Assembly: GCA_965116625.1 (NCBI GenBank)
Contig: OZ220717.1
Span: 1,984,001 to 2,048,000, forward strand
DNA from: VXNE01 sp965116625
Lineage (GTDB): Bacteria; Pseudomonadota; Gammaproteobacteria; Pseudomonadales; Azotimanducaceae
DNA length: 64,000 nt
Direction: 5' to 3'
Shown: positions 18,229-28,400 of the stretch, in pieces
Layout: the number at the start of each line of letters is the position of its first letter
Numbering within the stretch: the first letter of the stretch is position 1
Notes under the pieces: generated by a model
What the model saw: the letters and a program-made list of their open reading frames with translations, nothing else
Told to the model about the DNA's origin: nothing
Databases searched by the model: none
Position numbers and translations under genes: made by a program

Positions 18229-18809
18229 ACATGTCGCCGCGAATGAAGAGCATCGGTTTCTTCGCCGTCGTTCTCGCCGTTGTGGCGGGATCGTTCGCGT
18301 TGGCCGTCAGGTATTTCGAACCGAGGGACCACCGGGTGACATTCTCGCTCACCGATCAGCGTGGCGAGTCGGTTACGCAAAAGGACCTTTCAGGCCGCTA
18401 CCTGCTGGTGTTCTTCGGGTTCACCAATTGTCACGGCATTTGTCCGACGTATATGAGCAACCTGACCCGCGTAATGGCGGAACTCGATGGCACCGGGCAC
18501 TCGCGCCGCGTCACGCCGGTCTTCATCTCCGTCGATCCGGAGCGGGATGACCCCGCTGCGGTCAAAGCGTACGTCGCGCGCTTCGACGCGCGTTTCGTCG
18601 GCCTGACGGGGTCGCGGACCGCCCTCGAGCAGACGGCCAGGTCATTCAAGACCTACCTTCAGGATGCCCCGCCCGGCATCGCGAAGGATTACCAGGTGTC
18701 GCACTCGTCGACGGTCTACGTCGTCGATCCCTACGGCCGCATCGTCGACTTCATGTCCTTCGCCGAAGGCGTCGAAGCCGTGGCCGAACGCGTGAGGGAC
18801 CTGGTGTAG
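18225..18809 (+). CDS. Second SCO1/SenC-family protein
   Basis: 194 residues with one N-terminal anchor helix (about 10-30). It has FGFTNCHGICPTYM (the Cys pair), SVDPERDDP, and the copper-binding His in YQVSHSSTVYVVD. It has all three copper ligands of a functional SCO. It is the last gene of the five-gene norS-norY-senC-orf1-sco cluster, with an ATGA overlap to orf1. Confidence 0.88.
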   Translation: MNMSPRMKSIGFFAVVLAVVAGSFALAVRYFEPRDHRVTFSLTDQRGESVTQKDLSGRYLLVFFGFTNCHGICPTYMSNLTRVMAELDGTGHSRRVTPVFISVDPERDDPAAVKAYVARFDARFVGLTGSRTALEQTARSFKTYLQDAPPGIAKDYQVSHSSTVYVVDPYGRIVDFMSFAEGVEAVAERVRDLV

Positions 18810-18942
18810 TCCGGTCGCGCCCGACCGCCGACATCTACCATGGTTTCAGTTCGTGGAGCAGGTGTGTTGACCGTGAAATGTGATGGATAGGCACTCAGAT
18901 ATCAGGGTAATGGAACTCCGCTTTCCTCGATCTGTTCGTCGG

Positions 18943-19704
18943 TTAGTTCTCCGTTCCCGGCCGCTCACCGCAAACGGTGCAGTTCGGGTTCTTCGGTAAC
19001 GTGAATTTGCGCCATTCCATGCGCTTGGCGTCGAGATAGAGCACGTGGCCGACGAGCGTGTCGCCGACGCCGGCGATCAGCTTCACGGCTTCCATGGCCT
19101 GCACCGTGCCGACGATGCCGACCAGGGGGGCGATGACGCCGTTCTCGGCGCAGTTCAGTTCTTCGCCTTCTCCCTCGGGATAGAGGCACTGGTAGCAGGG
19201 CGAGTCCGCGTCCCGCTTGTCGAACACCGCCACCTGTCCCTCCATGCGAATCGCCGCGCCGGAGACGAGCGGTGTCCGCGTTTCGACGCAGATACGATTG
19301 ATCGCGATACGGCTTGCCATGTTGTCGGTCGCATCGAGTACGAGATCCGCGTCCCTAACCGCCGCCGACAGGGCCTCGCCTTCGAGCCGGCTGCACAGCG
19401 GGACGACGCCTACGGTGGAATTGATCCTTGCGATCGCGGAGGCGGCGGAGGTGGCCTTGGATTCGCCGACAGTCGCTTCGCCGTGCGCGATCTGGCGCTG
19501 CAGGTTCGACAGGTCGACGGCGTCGTCGTCGGCGAGGGTCAGGTGGCCGACACCGGCGGCGGCGAGGTACATGGCGGCAGGGGAGCCGAGTCCGCCGACC
19601 CCGGCGATCAGCACGCGGGCTGACAGCAGCCGCTCCTGCCCGCCGACATCGAACTCCGGCAGCATGATCTGGCGGCTGTAGCGCAGTAGTTGGTCGTCGT
19701 TCAC
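18943..19704 (-). CDS. moeB: MoeB/ThiF-type adenylyltransferase
   Basis: Activates the C-terminal Gly-Gly of MoaD (molybdopterin synthesis) or ThiS by adenylation. It has the nucleotide loop GVGGLGSPAAMYLAAAG, DLSNLQRQIAH, an SG-type catalytic region, and two CxxC zinc pairs (CYQC near residue 170 and CTVCG at the C-terminus). Length of 253 residues is usual for MoeB without a rhodanese domain. It is coupled to prmC by an ATGA overlap, as in the gammaproteobacterial hemA-prfA-prmC-moeB cluster. Confidence 0.9.
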   Translation of the reverse strand: MNDDQLLRYSRQIMLPEFDVGGQERLLSARVLIAGVGGLGSPAAMYLAAAGVGHLTLADDDAVDLSNLQRQIAHGEATVGESKATSAASAIARINSTVGVVPLCSRLEGEALSAAVRDADLVLDATDNMASRIAINRICVETRTPLVSGAAIRMEGQVAVFDKRDADSPCYQCLYPEGEGEELNCAENGVIAPLVGIVGTVQAMEAVKLIAGVGDTLVGHVLYLDAKRMEWRKFTLPKNPNCTVCGERPGTEN

Positions 19705-20510
19705 GCGCGTTGTCCCAGCGTGACGCGCGGGAGGGAGGCCAGGTCGCGGAGCGTTTCGACCTCCAGGAACTTCGCGTCCCGGAACATTGCCCGCACCTGA
19801 TCCGCCTGGTCGTAGCCGTGTTCCACCAGGAGCGTTCCGCCCTGCGCGATGTGGTTCGGCGCCTGGCGCACGATCCGGCGCAAGTGCGACAGGCCGTCAG
19901 GTCCGCCTGTCAGCGCTCGGCGTGGTTCGAAGCGCAGGTCGCCCCGATGGAGGTGGGGGTCGCCCTCTGCTACGTAGGGCGGGTTGGCGAGGATCGCATC
20001 GTAGGGCCCTTCGACTGCCGAGAACCAGTCGGACTCGTAGAACGTGGCGCGGATACCGAGACTGTCGGCGTTGCGGCGTGCGAGGGCGACGCAGTCGGGG
20101 TCGCAGTCGACGCCTTCGACATTGGCTGTCGGGCAATTGGCCGCCACTGCCAGCGCCACGGCGCCGGAACCGGTTCCCAGATCCAGCACGCGTGGGTGCG
20201 GAGATGTGCGTGCAAGCGCCGCCTCGACCAGGCATTCGGTTTCCGGCCGCGGAATCAGCGCGCACCGGTCCACGGCCAACCTGAGGTTCCAGAATCCCCG
20301 CTCGCCGATGATGTAGGCCACGGGCTCGCCGTTCCGGCGCCGTTCGAGACAGCTCGCGTGCCGACGCGCCAACGCCACGGAAACGCGGCGTTCGGGGAAT
20401 GCGTACAGGGCACTCGATTGCTGCTGCAACGCATGCGCCGTCAACAACTCCGCCTCGGCCCGAGGCAGTGCGGCACGGGCCGATGCGAAGCAGGCGCCCA
20501 GGGTGCTCAC
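19701..20510 (-). CDS. prmC: Peptide chain release factor N5-glutamine methyltransferase
   Basis: Methylates the Gln of the GGQ motif in release factors with SAM. It has the N-terminal helical domain ending in EPVAYIIGERGFW, the SAM site VLDLGTGSGAVALAVA and the catalytic ILANPPYV. At 269 residues it is of normal length. It overlaps prfA, its substrate gene, by 4 bp. Confidence 0.95.
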   Translation of the reverse strand: MSTLGACFASARAALPRAEAELLTAHALQQQSSALYAFPERRVSVALARRHASCLERRRNGEPVAYIIGERGFWNLRLAVDRCALIPRPETECLVEAALARTSPHPRVLDLGTGSGAVALAVAANCPTANVEGVDCDPDCVALARRNADSLGIRATFYESDWFSAVEGPYDAILANPPYVAEGDPHLHRGDLRFEPRRALTGGPDGLSHLRRIVRQAPNHIAQGGTLLVEHGYDQADQVRAMFRDAKFLEVETLRDLASLPRVTLGQRA

Positions 20511-21598
20511 TCGCCGTCACCCATGCCGGCGAGCAGGTCCGCCTGGTGTTCTTCAGTCAGGCGGCTGATGAACGTGTCAAGACTGCCGTTCAACACCTCG
20601 TCAAGCTTGTAGAGCACCATCCCGATGCGGTGGTCCGTCACCCTGCGTTCGGAGAAGTTGTAGGTCCGGATGCGCTCCGAACGGTCGCCCGAGCCGACGA
20701 GGTTGCGGCGCGTTCGGTCGCGTTCGTCGCGCTGTTCGGCGCGCGCCTGGTCCAGCAGCTTGGCGTTGAGCAGCGACATCGCCCGCATGCGGTTCTGGTG
20801 CTGCGACCGCTCGTCCTGGCATTCCACCACGATGCCTGACGGCAGGTGCGTCAGGCGCACCGCCGAGTCCGTCTTGTTGACATGCTGGCCACCGGCGCCG
20901 GACGCGCGGTACGTGTCCACGCGCACGTCCTTGGCATCGATCTGCACGGCATCGATCTCCTTCTGTTCGGGGAGAACTGCGACGGTGCACGCCGATGTAT
21001 GGATGCGTCCCTGGGATTCGGTTTCCGGCACGCGCTGTACCCGGTGCGCGCCGGACTCGAACTTCAGGCGTTCGAATACGTCCTTGCCTGCGATGCGTGA
21101 GACGACCTCCTTGTAGCCGCCGTGTTCGCCCGGGCGTTCGGAGAGTTTCTGCAGTTGCCAGCCGCGGTCCTCGGCGTAGCGTCCGTACATGCGGAACAGG
21201 TCGCCCGCGAAAAGCGCGGCTTCGTCGCCGCCGGTGCCGGCCCGGATTTCCAGGAACACGTCGAGGGCGTCGTCCGGGTCCTTTGGCAATAGCAGCCGCT
21301 TCAGCTCGCCCATGGCCCGCTCCGCCTCGGCTTGGTGTACGTGGGCTTCCTCCTCGGCGAGTTCCCGCAACTCCGGGTCGTCGTCGTCGAGCAGCGCTTC
21401 GGACTCCTCGAGCTCCGAAGTCGCTTTCCTCAACGCGCTGTAGGCGGCCAGCACCGGTTCGAGTTCCGCGAACTCCTTCATCAACGCCGTGTAGCGGTTG
21501 CGGTCGCCGACAACTTCGGGGTCCGAGAGCAGCGACGAGATTTCCTCGTGCCGGTCGATCAAGCGGTCCAGCTTGGCGGCCAGGGTCGGGGACAGCAT
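20507..21598 (-). CDS. prfA: Peptide chain release factor 1
   Basis: Recognises UAA and UAG and triggers peptide release. Full length at 363 residues, with the catalytic ASGAGGQHVNKTDSAVRLTH (GGQ) and a conserved EIRAGTGGDEAALFAGDL. The anticodon-like loop region reads VPETESQGRIHTSA, giving a PET tripeptide in the place of the usual PxT motif. It starts directly after hemA. Confidence 0.97.
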   Translation of the reverse strand: MLSPTLAAKLDRLIDRHEEISSLLSDPEVVGDRNRYTALMKEFAELEPVLAAYSALRKATSELEESEALLDDDDPELRELAEEEAHVHQAEAERAMGELKRLLLPKDPDDALDVFLEIRAGTGGDEAALFAGDLFRMYGRYAEDRGWQLQKLSERPGEHGGYKEVVSRIAGKDVFERLKFESGAHRVQRVPETESQGRIHTSACTVAVLPEQKEIDAVQIDAKDVRVDTYRASGAGGQHVNKTDSAVRLTHLPSGIVVECQDERSQHQNRMRAMSLLNAKLLDQARAEQRDERDRTRRNLVGSGDRSERIRTYNFSERRVTDHRIGMVLYKLDEVLNGSLDTFISRLTEEHQADLLAGMGDGE

Positions 21599-21599
21599 T

Positions 21600-22853
21600 T
21601 CAGTCCAGCCCGTAGCGTGAGCGCAGGTAATCCAGGATGTCGGTCCGGCCGTCGGCGCTGGCGTCCCGCAGCGCGGCGATGGGTCCGTGCAGGAGCTTGT
21701 TGGTCAGGTCGCGTGCCAGTCGCTCGATCACCTCTTCCGGAACGTGGTCGGTACCGAGGCGCTGCAGTGCACGGGCGAGTTCCTCGTCGCGGGCATCGTC
21801 GGCCCGTTTGCGAAACTGGCGAAGCAGTGCCTGGTTGTCCCGGACGCGCCGTTGCCGCGTATAGCGCTCGACGCCTTCCGCAATCATCCCTTCCGCTTGC
21901 AGCGCCGCCTCGCCCCGCATGGCCACGTTGTCTTCGATCACTTCAGTGAGGTCGTCGATCGAGTACAGGAACACGTCGTCGAGATCGCCGACGGAAGGTT
22001 CTATGTCCCTGGGCACGGCGATGTCCACCAGGAACATGGGTTTGTGGCGCCGCTCCCGGATCGCGTGTTCGACCATTTGTCTCGTCACGACGTGGTTCGC
22101 GCTGCCGGTGGAACTGATGACGATATCGTATTGCGGGAGGTTGGCCTCGAGTTCGTTCAATTCGATCGCGCTGCCGGTGCCGTTCGCGCGGGCCAGGGCG
22201 TCGGCGGCCTCGAAGGTGCGATTGGCGATGCCGATGTGGTGTATCCCCGCCTGGCCAAGGTGACGTGCCACCAGGTCGATCATCTCTCCCGCACCGACGA
22301 GCAGGGCGTCGACCTCCGACAGGTCCGCAAAGATATGTTGCGCCATGGTCACGGCGGCGTAGGCGATGGAGATCGGGTTCTTTCCGATATCCGTCTCGGT
22401 GCGGACCCGTTTCGCGATGTTCAGGGCGTACCGGGAGAGCAAATCGAGTTCCGGGCCAATGGCGTCGGATTGCCGTGCCGCGTCGAATGCCGACTTGATC
22501 TGGCCGAGTATCTGCGGCTCGCCGAGCACCTGGGATTCGAGTCCGGCAGCGACCCGCATGGCGTGCGCGGCGGCATCGGCGTTCCACAACGCGTAGGCGG
22601 CGTGCGCCAGTTCGCCAGCCGGAACGTTTCGATCCCGTGCGAGCCAGCTCGCGACCGGATCGTGATCCGGCGCGTCTAGTGCACAGTAAATTTCTGTACG
22701 ATTGCAGGTCGACAGGATCGCGGCTTCCGACAGCGATGGAACTTCGCCAAGGCGGGAGAGTGCGCGGGGCAATTCCTGCTGTGCGAATGCCATGCGCTCC
22801 CGCATGTCGATGGGCGCGGTTCGGAAACTAACGCCGTAAGCCAGAAGGGCCAT
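21600..22853 (-). CDS. hemA: Glutamyl-tRNA reductase
   Basis: First step of heme and tetrapyrrole synthesis from Glu-tRNA, with NADPH. Starting at MALLAYGVSFRTAP it is 417 residues. The catalytic Cys is in ILSTCNRTEIY, followed by the VLGEPQILGQIKSA block, an NADPH-binding LLVGAGEMIDLVARHL and a C-terminal dimerisation helix. It heads the hemA-prfA-prmC-moeB operon and is divergent from lolB with only 26 bp between start codons. Confidence 0.96.
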   Translation of the reverse strand: MALLAYGVSFRTAPIDMRERMAFAQQELPRALSRLGEVPSLSEAAILSTCNRTEIYCALDAPDHDPVASWLARDRNVPAGELAHAAYALWNADAAAHAMRVAAGLESQVLGEPQILGQIKSAFDAARQSDAIGPELDLLSRYALNIAKRVRTETDIGKNPISIAYAAVTMAQHIFADLSEVDALLVGAGEMIDLVARHLGQAGIHHIGIANRTFEAADALARANGTGSAIELNELEANLPQYDIVISSTGSANHVVTRQMVEHAIRERRHKPMFLVDIAVPRDIEPSVGDLDDVFLYSIDDLTEVIEDNVAMRGEAALQAEGMIAEGVERYTRQRRVRDNQALLRQFRKRADDARDEELARALQRLGTDHVPEEVIERLARDLTNKLLHGPIAALRDASADGRTDILDYLRSRYGLD

Positions 22854-22879
22854 TTGCGCCAACGCGATGGAAAACCGTA

Positions 22880-23479
22880 ATGGTACCAGATGAGTGTCGT
22901 TGTCCGGCCTCACGAAAGCGGCCGGGGAGAGGCGCTAAGCCATTACCGGTCAACGTATTTTTTCTCTTTGTACCGTTCGCGATCGGCGCCTGCGCGACGC
23001 TCGTGCCAACGGATCGCGAGCCCGATTTCAGTGTTTCCGGACGCATCGGTGCGGTAGCCGGCACGGCGGGCGCGAGCGGGGACTTTCTCTGGCGACAGTA
23101 CGCATCGGGCTTCGATGTGCAGTTCTGGGGACCGCTCGGTCAGGGTCGGACGCAGGTCGTGCTGGAGGGCGACACGCTGTCGGTGCGCACCGCGCGAGGC
23201 GAACGCGTCGTTGACGCCGAGGCGCGGGACTGGATTCGCCGTGAACTCTACCTGGATCTGCCGGTGCAGGCGCTTGCGAGCTGGATCAACGGTCACCCGG
23301 CGCCGGAGTGGCCCGCTGGCGGCCTCGGCGAGGACGCGTTCAGTCAACTCGGCTGGCGAATCGAGATCACCGCCTGGGACGAGTGGGACGGCAGGCGCAA
23401 GCCGAGGAAGCTCATCGCGTCACGCGCCGACTACCGCGTCACCATCGTTTGCAGGGACTGGACCTTCGACACCACGTGA
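22880..23479 (+). CDS. lolB: Outer-membrane lipoprotein receptor LolB
   Basis: Accepts lipoproteins from LolA and inserts them in the outer membrane. A signal helix VNVFFLFVPFAIGAC ends in a lipobox (GAC) with the lipidated Cys near residue 38. The mature part has FSVSGRIGAV, GDFLWRQY, FDVQFWGPLGQG and LPVQALASWINGHP, typical of LolB. The only in-frame start is the ATG at 22880, giving an unusually long, basic n-region before the signal helix. Position beside hemA is the classical location. Confidence 0.85.
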   Translation: MVPDECRCPASRKRPGRGAKPLPVNVFFLFVPFAIGACATLVPTDREPDFSVSGRIGAVAGTAGASGDFLWRQYASGFDVQFWGPLGQGRTQVVLEGDTLSVRTARGERVVDAEARDWIRRELYLDLPVQALASWINGHPAPEWPAGGLGEDAFSQLGWRIEITAWDEWDGRRKPRKLIASRADYRVTIVCRDWTFDTT

Positions 23480-24678
23480 GCATTGTCACGCCACGGCGTT
23501 TGCGCAGCCTGGCGCTCGAGCACCAGGGGCTTGCCGGCAGGCGCAGGATCGGTTCCGGACTTGCCGGCGTCGAGAAGGCGCTCTGCCAGATCGGCCACGT
23601 GCAGATCGACACCATTTCAGTGGTCGCCCCGGCGCACCACCACATTCTCTACAACCGGGTCGGCAGGTACGACGAATCGCTGCTTAATCGGCTCGTCGAG
23701 GCGCGCCGGGCCTTCGAGTACTGGTCCCATGCGGCGTGCTACCTGCCGATGCGGGATTACCGCTTCGCCCTGCCCATGATGCGCGGCGTCGCAAACGGCG
23801 AGTGGGGGTGGTGGCATTACAACCGGGACCAGCGGCTGCGCGATTCGGTGCTGGACCGGATTCGCGACGAGGGACCGCTGTTCGCCAGGGACTTCGAGGA
23901 TCCGCGCCCGAACCGCGCCGGGTGGTGGGATCGGAAACCCGCCAAGCGGGCCCTCGAGCAGTTGTTCATGGAGGGTGAACTGGTCAGCATCGAACGGCGG
24001 GGATTTCAGAAACGCTACGAGCTTGCGGAACGATTCCTCCCGCCCGGCGTCGACACGCGGGAGCCGAGCGTCGAGGAGCACGCCGACCATCTCATCGATG
24101 TCGCGATGCGCGCCCACGGGTTCGCGACACTGAGGACGATCACCTACCCGCGCCGAGACCCCGCCGTGCGCGCGATGGTGCGGGAGCGCGTTTCGGAACA
24201 GGTCCGCGCGGGGGCACTCGGCACGGGCGAAACCGCCGCCGGCGAACCCGTCTACGCGCGCCCGGGTGCATTCGATCGGCCGCCGAGGCGGCTCGCGACC
24301 CTGGTGCGTATCCTGTCTCCCTTCGACAACGTGGTCATTCAGCGCCAGCGCGCCGCCGAAGTGTTCGGCTTCGACTACACCATCGAGTGCTATGTCCCTG
24401 CGGCAAAACGGCGCTATGGCTACTTTGCGCTGCCCGTGCTCTACCGGGACCGATTTGTGGGCCGCATGGACTGCAAGGCGCATCGTTCGAGCGGGCGCTT
24501 CGAAATCAAGGCGCTGTTCCTCGAGGACGGCTTGTCGGACAGGTCCCCGGTCGAGTTCCTGCCTGCATTGCGGGATGCGGTCCTCGACTACGCGGCGTTC
24601 AACGGCTGCGTCGAGGTCTCGGTCGGTGATGTACGGCCGCGTCCCTGGCTACAACCGGCGAGAGCCCTGTTCGGGTAG
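23476..24678 (+). CDS. YcaQ/AlkX-type DNA glycosylase (winged-helix HTH_42 family)
   Basis: A 400-residue protein of the AlkX/AlkZ family that removes bulky lesions and interstrand crosslinks. The catalytic QxD motif is at Gln43-Ile-Asp45 in HVQIDTISVV, which fits the YcaQ (AlkX) branch; the AlkZ branch has QxQ. Winged-helix modules and a C-terminal beta-barrel region (LSPFDNVVIQRQRAAEVFGFDY, GYFALPVLYRDRFVGRMD) follow. The GTG start overlaps the lolB stop. In many gammaproteobacteria ispE occupies this place. Confidence 0.85.
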   Translation: MSIVTPRRLRSLALEHQGLAGRRRIGSGLAGVEKALCQIGHVQIDTISVVAPAHHHILYNRVGRYDESLLNRLVEARRAFEYWSHAACYLPMRDYRFALPMMRGVANGEWGWWHYNRDQRLRDSVLDRIRDEGPLFARDFEDPRPNRAGWWDRKPAKRALEQLFMEGELVSIERRGFQKRYELAERFLPPGVDTREPSVEEHADHLIDVAMRAHGFATLRTITYPRRDPAVRAMVRERVSEQVRAGALGTGETAAGEPVYARPGAFDRPPRRLATLVRILSPFDNVVIQRQRAAEVFGFDYTIECYVPAAKRRYGYFALPVLYRDRFVGRMDCKAHRSSGRFEIKALFLEDGLSDRSPVEFLPALRDAVLDYAAFNGCVEVSVGDVRPRPWLQPARALFG

Positions 24679-24721
24679 GAGCACCACACCCCGCGAGGTC
24701 TGGCGAGTCCGATGAACGGCG

Positions 24722-25444
24722 TCAGTTGTCGAGCATGCGTTCCCTGCGACCGGCGCGCATGAAGGCGAGGGCGAGAATCGCTGCCACGAGCAGGGCGAAA
24801 CCGATTCGGTTCTGGACGGTCCAGGCCAGGATATCGGCGGGATCGGCCCCGCCGCCACCGTCGCCGACCAACTGGATGGCGTGCGGATTCCAGAAAGGAG
24901 ACACGCGCACCTGGTCATGGCCGAAGCGGGTAACCACACCGTTCAGTGCCAGCACCAGGACAGTGGGCAGGGCGCCCGCGGTTTCGCTGCGAAACAGCGT
25001 TGCCATGCCCATGGCCAACACCAGGTAGAAGAGCGCGGCCTGCAGCGCGCCGTAAAGCGCATCGAGCGGGAAAGGCGTGAAGAAGACCCACGTGGCGACC
25101 GCCAGGGGCACTTCCGTCGCGACGAGCAGCAGCACGGCGGCACCGAGCTTTGTCCACCAGACGCGTTCACAGCCACCGGGAACCGTGTAGGCAATCTCCA
25201 GGCTCCGGCCATCGATCTCGCCGGCGATGACGCGCAGCCCAAGGAATATGGCGAGGAACGTCAGCGGCAGGCCGATCAGCGTGCCCTGGGCCGACGCCGG
25301 CATGAACGGGTCCTGGATGCCGATCCACGCGCAGGCGGGAAGCCACGCGAGCGGCACGATCGGCAACAGCCAGTACCGGTGGCCGGCAATCGCCAGGCAC
25401 GCGAGGCGGAACGCTTCCAACTGACCGAGAACGGCACCTTTCAT
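24722..25444 (-). CDS. ABC-2-type permease subunit, last gene of efflux operon
   Basis: A 240-residue membrane protein with about six helices (GLPLTFLAIFLGLRVIAGEIDG, LGAAVLLLVATEVPLAVATWVFF). The layout is that of ABC-2 export permeases, including a cytoplasmic SLEIAYTVPGG loop where an ATPase coupling helix would sit. Its ATG overlaps the stop of the RND-ABC fusion gene as ATGA. The natural partner is the ATPase domain at the end of that fusion. Confidence 0.75.
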   Translation of the reverse strand: MKGAVLGQLEAFRLACLAIAGHRYWLLPIVPLAWLPACAWIGIQDPFMPASAQGTLIGLPLTFLAIFLGLRVIAGEIDGRSLEIAYTVPGGCERVWWTKLGAAVLLLVATEVPLAVATWVFFTPFPLDALYGALQAALFYLVLAMGMATLFRSETAGALPTVLVLALNGVVTRFGHDQVRVSPFWNPHAIQLVGDGGGGADPADILAWTVQNRIGFALLVAAILALAFMRAGRRERMLDN

Positions 25445-28400
25445 GCGGCGTCTCCGGTGCCGCGCAACAACCAGAGGTAACCGTCCTCCAGCCTCGATTC
25501 CAGCGTCCTCGCGTTCGGATCCGGTGCCCTCTCCGCGAGCACCCTCCGGACGATCCGGCCGTCTCCCAGCGGCGTCTCTTCCGCCAGGATCGTGCCCGGC
25601 GGCAGTTCTGCGGTCTCCAGTGCCGACGCGTGGGTTTCCCACACCTTGCCGCGGGCGGCGGCGGCCAGCGCACCGGGGGCGCCGTCGAACAGCAGCCGGC
25701 CCCTGGCAAGCACCAGCACGCGCTCGCACGCGACTGCGACATCTTCCACCACGTGTGTCGAGAAGAGCACGATCCGTTCGCGCGCCAGGTTGGCCAGCAG
25801 GTTGCGGAATCGGATGCGCTCTCTCGGATCGAGACCGACCGTCGGCTCGTCGACGACGATTATCGGCGGCAGCCGCAGTAGCGTGCGCGCCACGGAGACG
25901 CGCTGCCGCATGCCTCCCGACAGGGAACCGATGCGGTCGTCGGCGCGGTCCGCGAGGCCCACTTCGCCTAGCAGGTACTCGACTCGCTCATGGCGCATCG
26001 AAGGCGGCAGGTCGTACAACGCCGCGTAGTACCGCAGGTACTCCCTTGCTGACAGCCCGCGGGGGAGCCCGGCGTCCTGGGGCAGGTAACCGATCCATCG
26101 CGCGAGTACGCGCTGGACCCGGGGGAGAGGCACGCCGCCGAGAATGATGATGCCGCGGGTGGGGTCGAGGATTCCGGTCAGAAGCCGCAGGAGGGTGGTC
26201 TTCCCGGCACCATTGGGTCCGAGAACGCCGACCATTCCACGCTCGATCCTGAAATCTGTGCCGACCAGGGCTTCGACCGGCTCCGCCGGGAGGTCGAGTC
26301 CCCCTATGCGGCGCGCCCAGCGGCGCATGAGCGTGCGCGGATATCGCAGGAACCTGCCACCCGCGCGTTCGGCCAGTTCTCCCCTTGCCTGGGCGGCGGC
26401 GCTGCGGCGGACAAGTTGCCAGGCTCCGAGCATCAACACGCCCACCGCCGGCCAGAAGACGTTCGCGGCACTGACGCTTCCGCCGAACTGCGGCAGCAGC
26501 GTGGCGCACGCGAAAGTGCCGAGCACCAGCCACGGCACCCCTGCGGCGACGACGTTCTCCGCTCCGCCCGGCTCGACCGCGCCGACGGCGTTCAGACGTC
26601 CGCGGCTGCGCCGAACCTGGCGAAGTAGACCAACGAAACATGCCGCCGCCAGCAAGCAGAAGACCAGGCGCCAGCCGTTGCTCTCGGCATAGACGGCAAG
26701 CGCCGTGGGAGCAGCGGCAATCAGGAGGGCCGGCAACAGCCTCTCCCGCGCTTCCTTCTGGCTGAGGGTTTTCGCCTGGCTCAGGGCCCTCGGGTCGAAG
26801 GGAGCCTCGGCCAGGGCCCTTGCGGCGAACACCCGCGGCGTTGCGAGCGCCCGCCGCAGCGGTCCCGGAAGGGCGTACACCTTCCTCAGGTTGCGCGCTT
26901 CCAGTACCGGGGGACCGGCCTCGGTGTCGGGTTCATCGGTCTGGTCCCTGCGGAACAGGAGGACCGTCAGCGCGAGCACCGAACCGCCCACCAGGATCGA
27001 CACCACCACCTGCCAGAACAGCGAGGTGACGAGGCCGGACTGCGTGAGCCACAGAACGATCCCGGCAGTCACCGCGAGCCACCCGACGACCAGCCATGGA
27101 CCGACGCGGCCAAACAGCCGATCGAGGCGGTGCAGCAGGATGAAGCCCACGGGGATGATCAGCAGGGTAAGGAGCGCAGACGTTACGAGACCGCCGATGA
27201 CGATGGTTGCGAACGGCGGCCAGATCTCGTTTTCCCTGCCTGTCGATATCGCGAGCGGCCAGAGGGCCGCAATGGTGGTGGCCGTGGTCATGAGCACCGG
27301 TCGCGTCCGCTCCCGCACGGAAGCGAACGCAGCGGCACCGGCAGTCCAGCCGGCGCCGATCACCTTCTGCTGCATCCTGTCCACCAGCAGGATGGCGGGG
27401 TTCACCGTCAGGCCGAACAATGCAATGGCGCCGAGGGCAGCCATCGGGTCGAGTGACATGCCGGTGACCACCAACGCCCAGCTCGCGCCGATGACCGTCA
27501 GCGGTACCGCCAGCAATACGAGTACGGGCAACGTAAGTGATTCGAAAGTGAGGGCGAGCACGAGGAACAGGAGCAGCACGACCGGGACCAGGACACGCTG
27601 CAGCCAACTGGCCTGTGCATCGTCCGACGGCACTTCAACCGTGTAGCCCCGCGGTCGCGAGACGGCCCGCACGTTTTCGGCCACCTGCTCTTCGATCGCC
27701 TCCCGTCCAGACCCGCTCTCGGGAACGTTATCGGCCAGGCGAAAATAGACACGCGTTTCGCGGCGGCCGTTCCTGTACTCGATGATCGGCGGGGCTGGCA
27801 TTTGCCTGATGTCGGCGAGCGCCATGACGGGAACCGCACCGGCCGCCGTCTCCAGCCGCAGGCTTCGAAACTCGCGGCCTGCCCGGTCCGAGCGCGCATC
27901 GGCGCGCTCCATCACGACGGGCAGTTCCCTGCCGCTCGGCAGCGAGAATCCGGTGACGTTCCGGCGTCCTTCCCTGCCGATGAGTCCAAGATTCGGCAGC
28001 ACGTCACCGATCGTGATGCCGTAGGCCTCGAAGGCCTCCCTGCGAGGCTGTATCCAGATCTCTTCAAGTCCCGGCCGTTCGGCGAACCAGGACGTTTCGA
28101 CATAGGGATTCGCCTCCAGCCGATCCATGACGTCTCTCGCCAGGCGGGCAATCTTGCCGTGTTCGGGTCCTGACAGCACGACCTCATTGGCTGAACTGCC
28201 GAATCCGGCCTTGTCCGCTCCGCCGCCGCCGCGCATGTCCTCTTCGCCGGGCCTCAGCAGGTCCAGTCCGGAGACCTTTTCCGCCGCCTCCCGGGCAACC
28301 TTGCGCACCTCGGCCACATCAAGGTCGGCGGGCCGTTGCGCCTCGTCCACCAGTTCCACCGTGATCGAACCGCCGCCCTCCTGCACCACCGTTTCGATGG

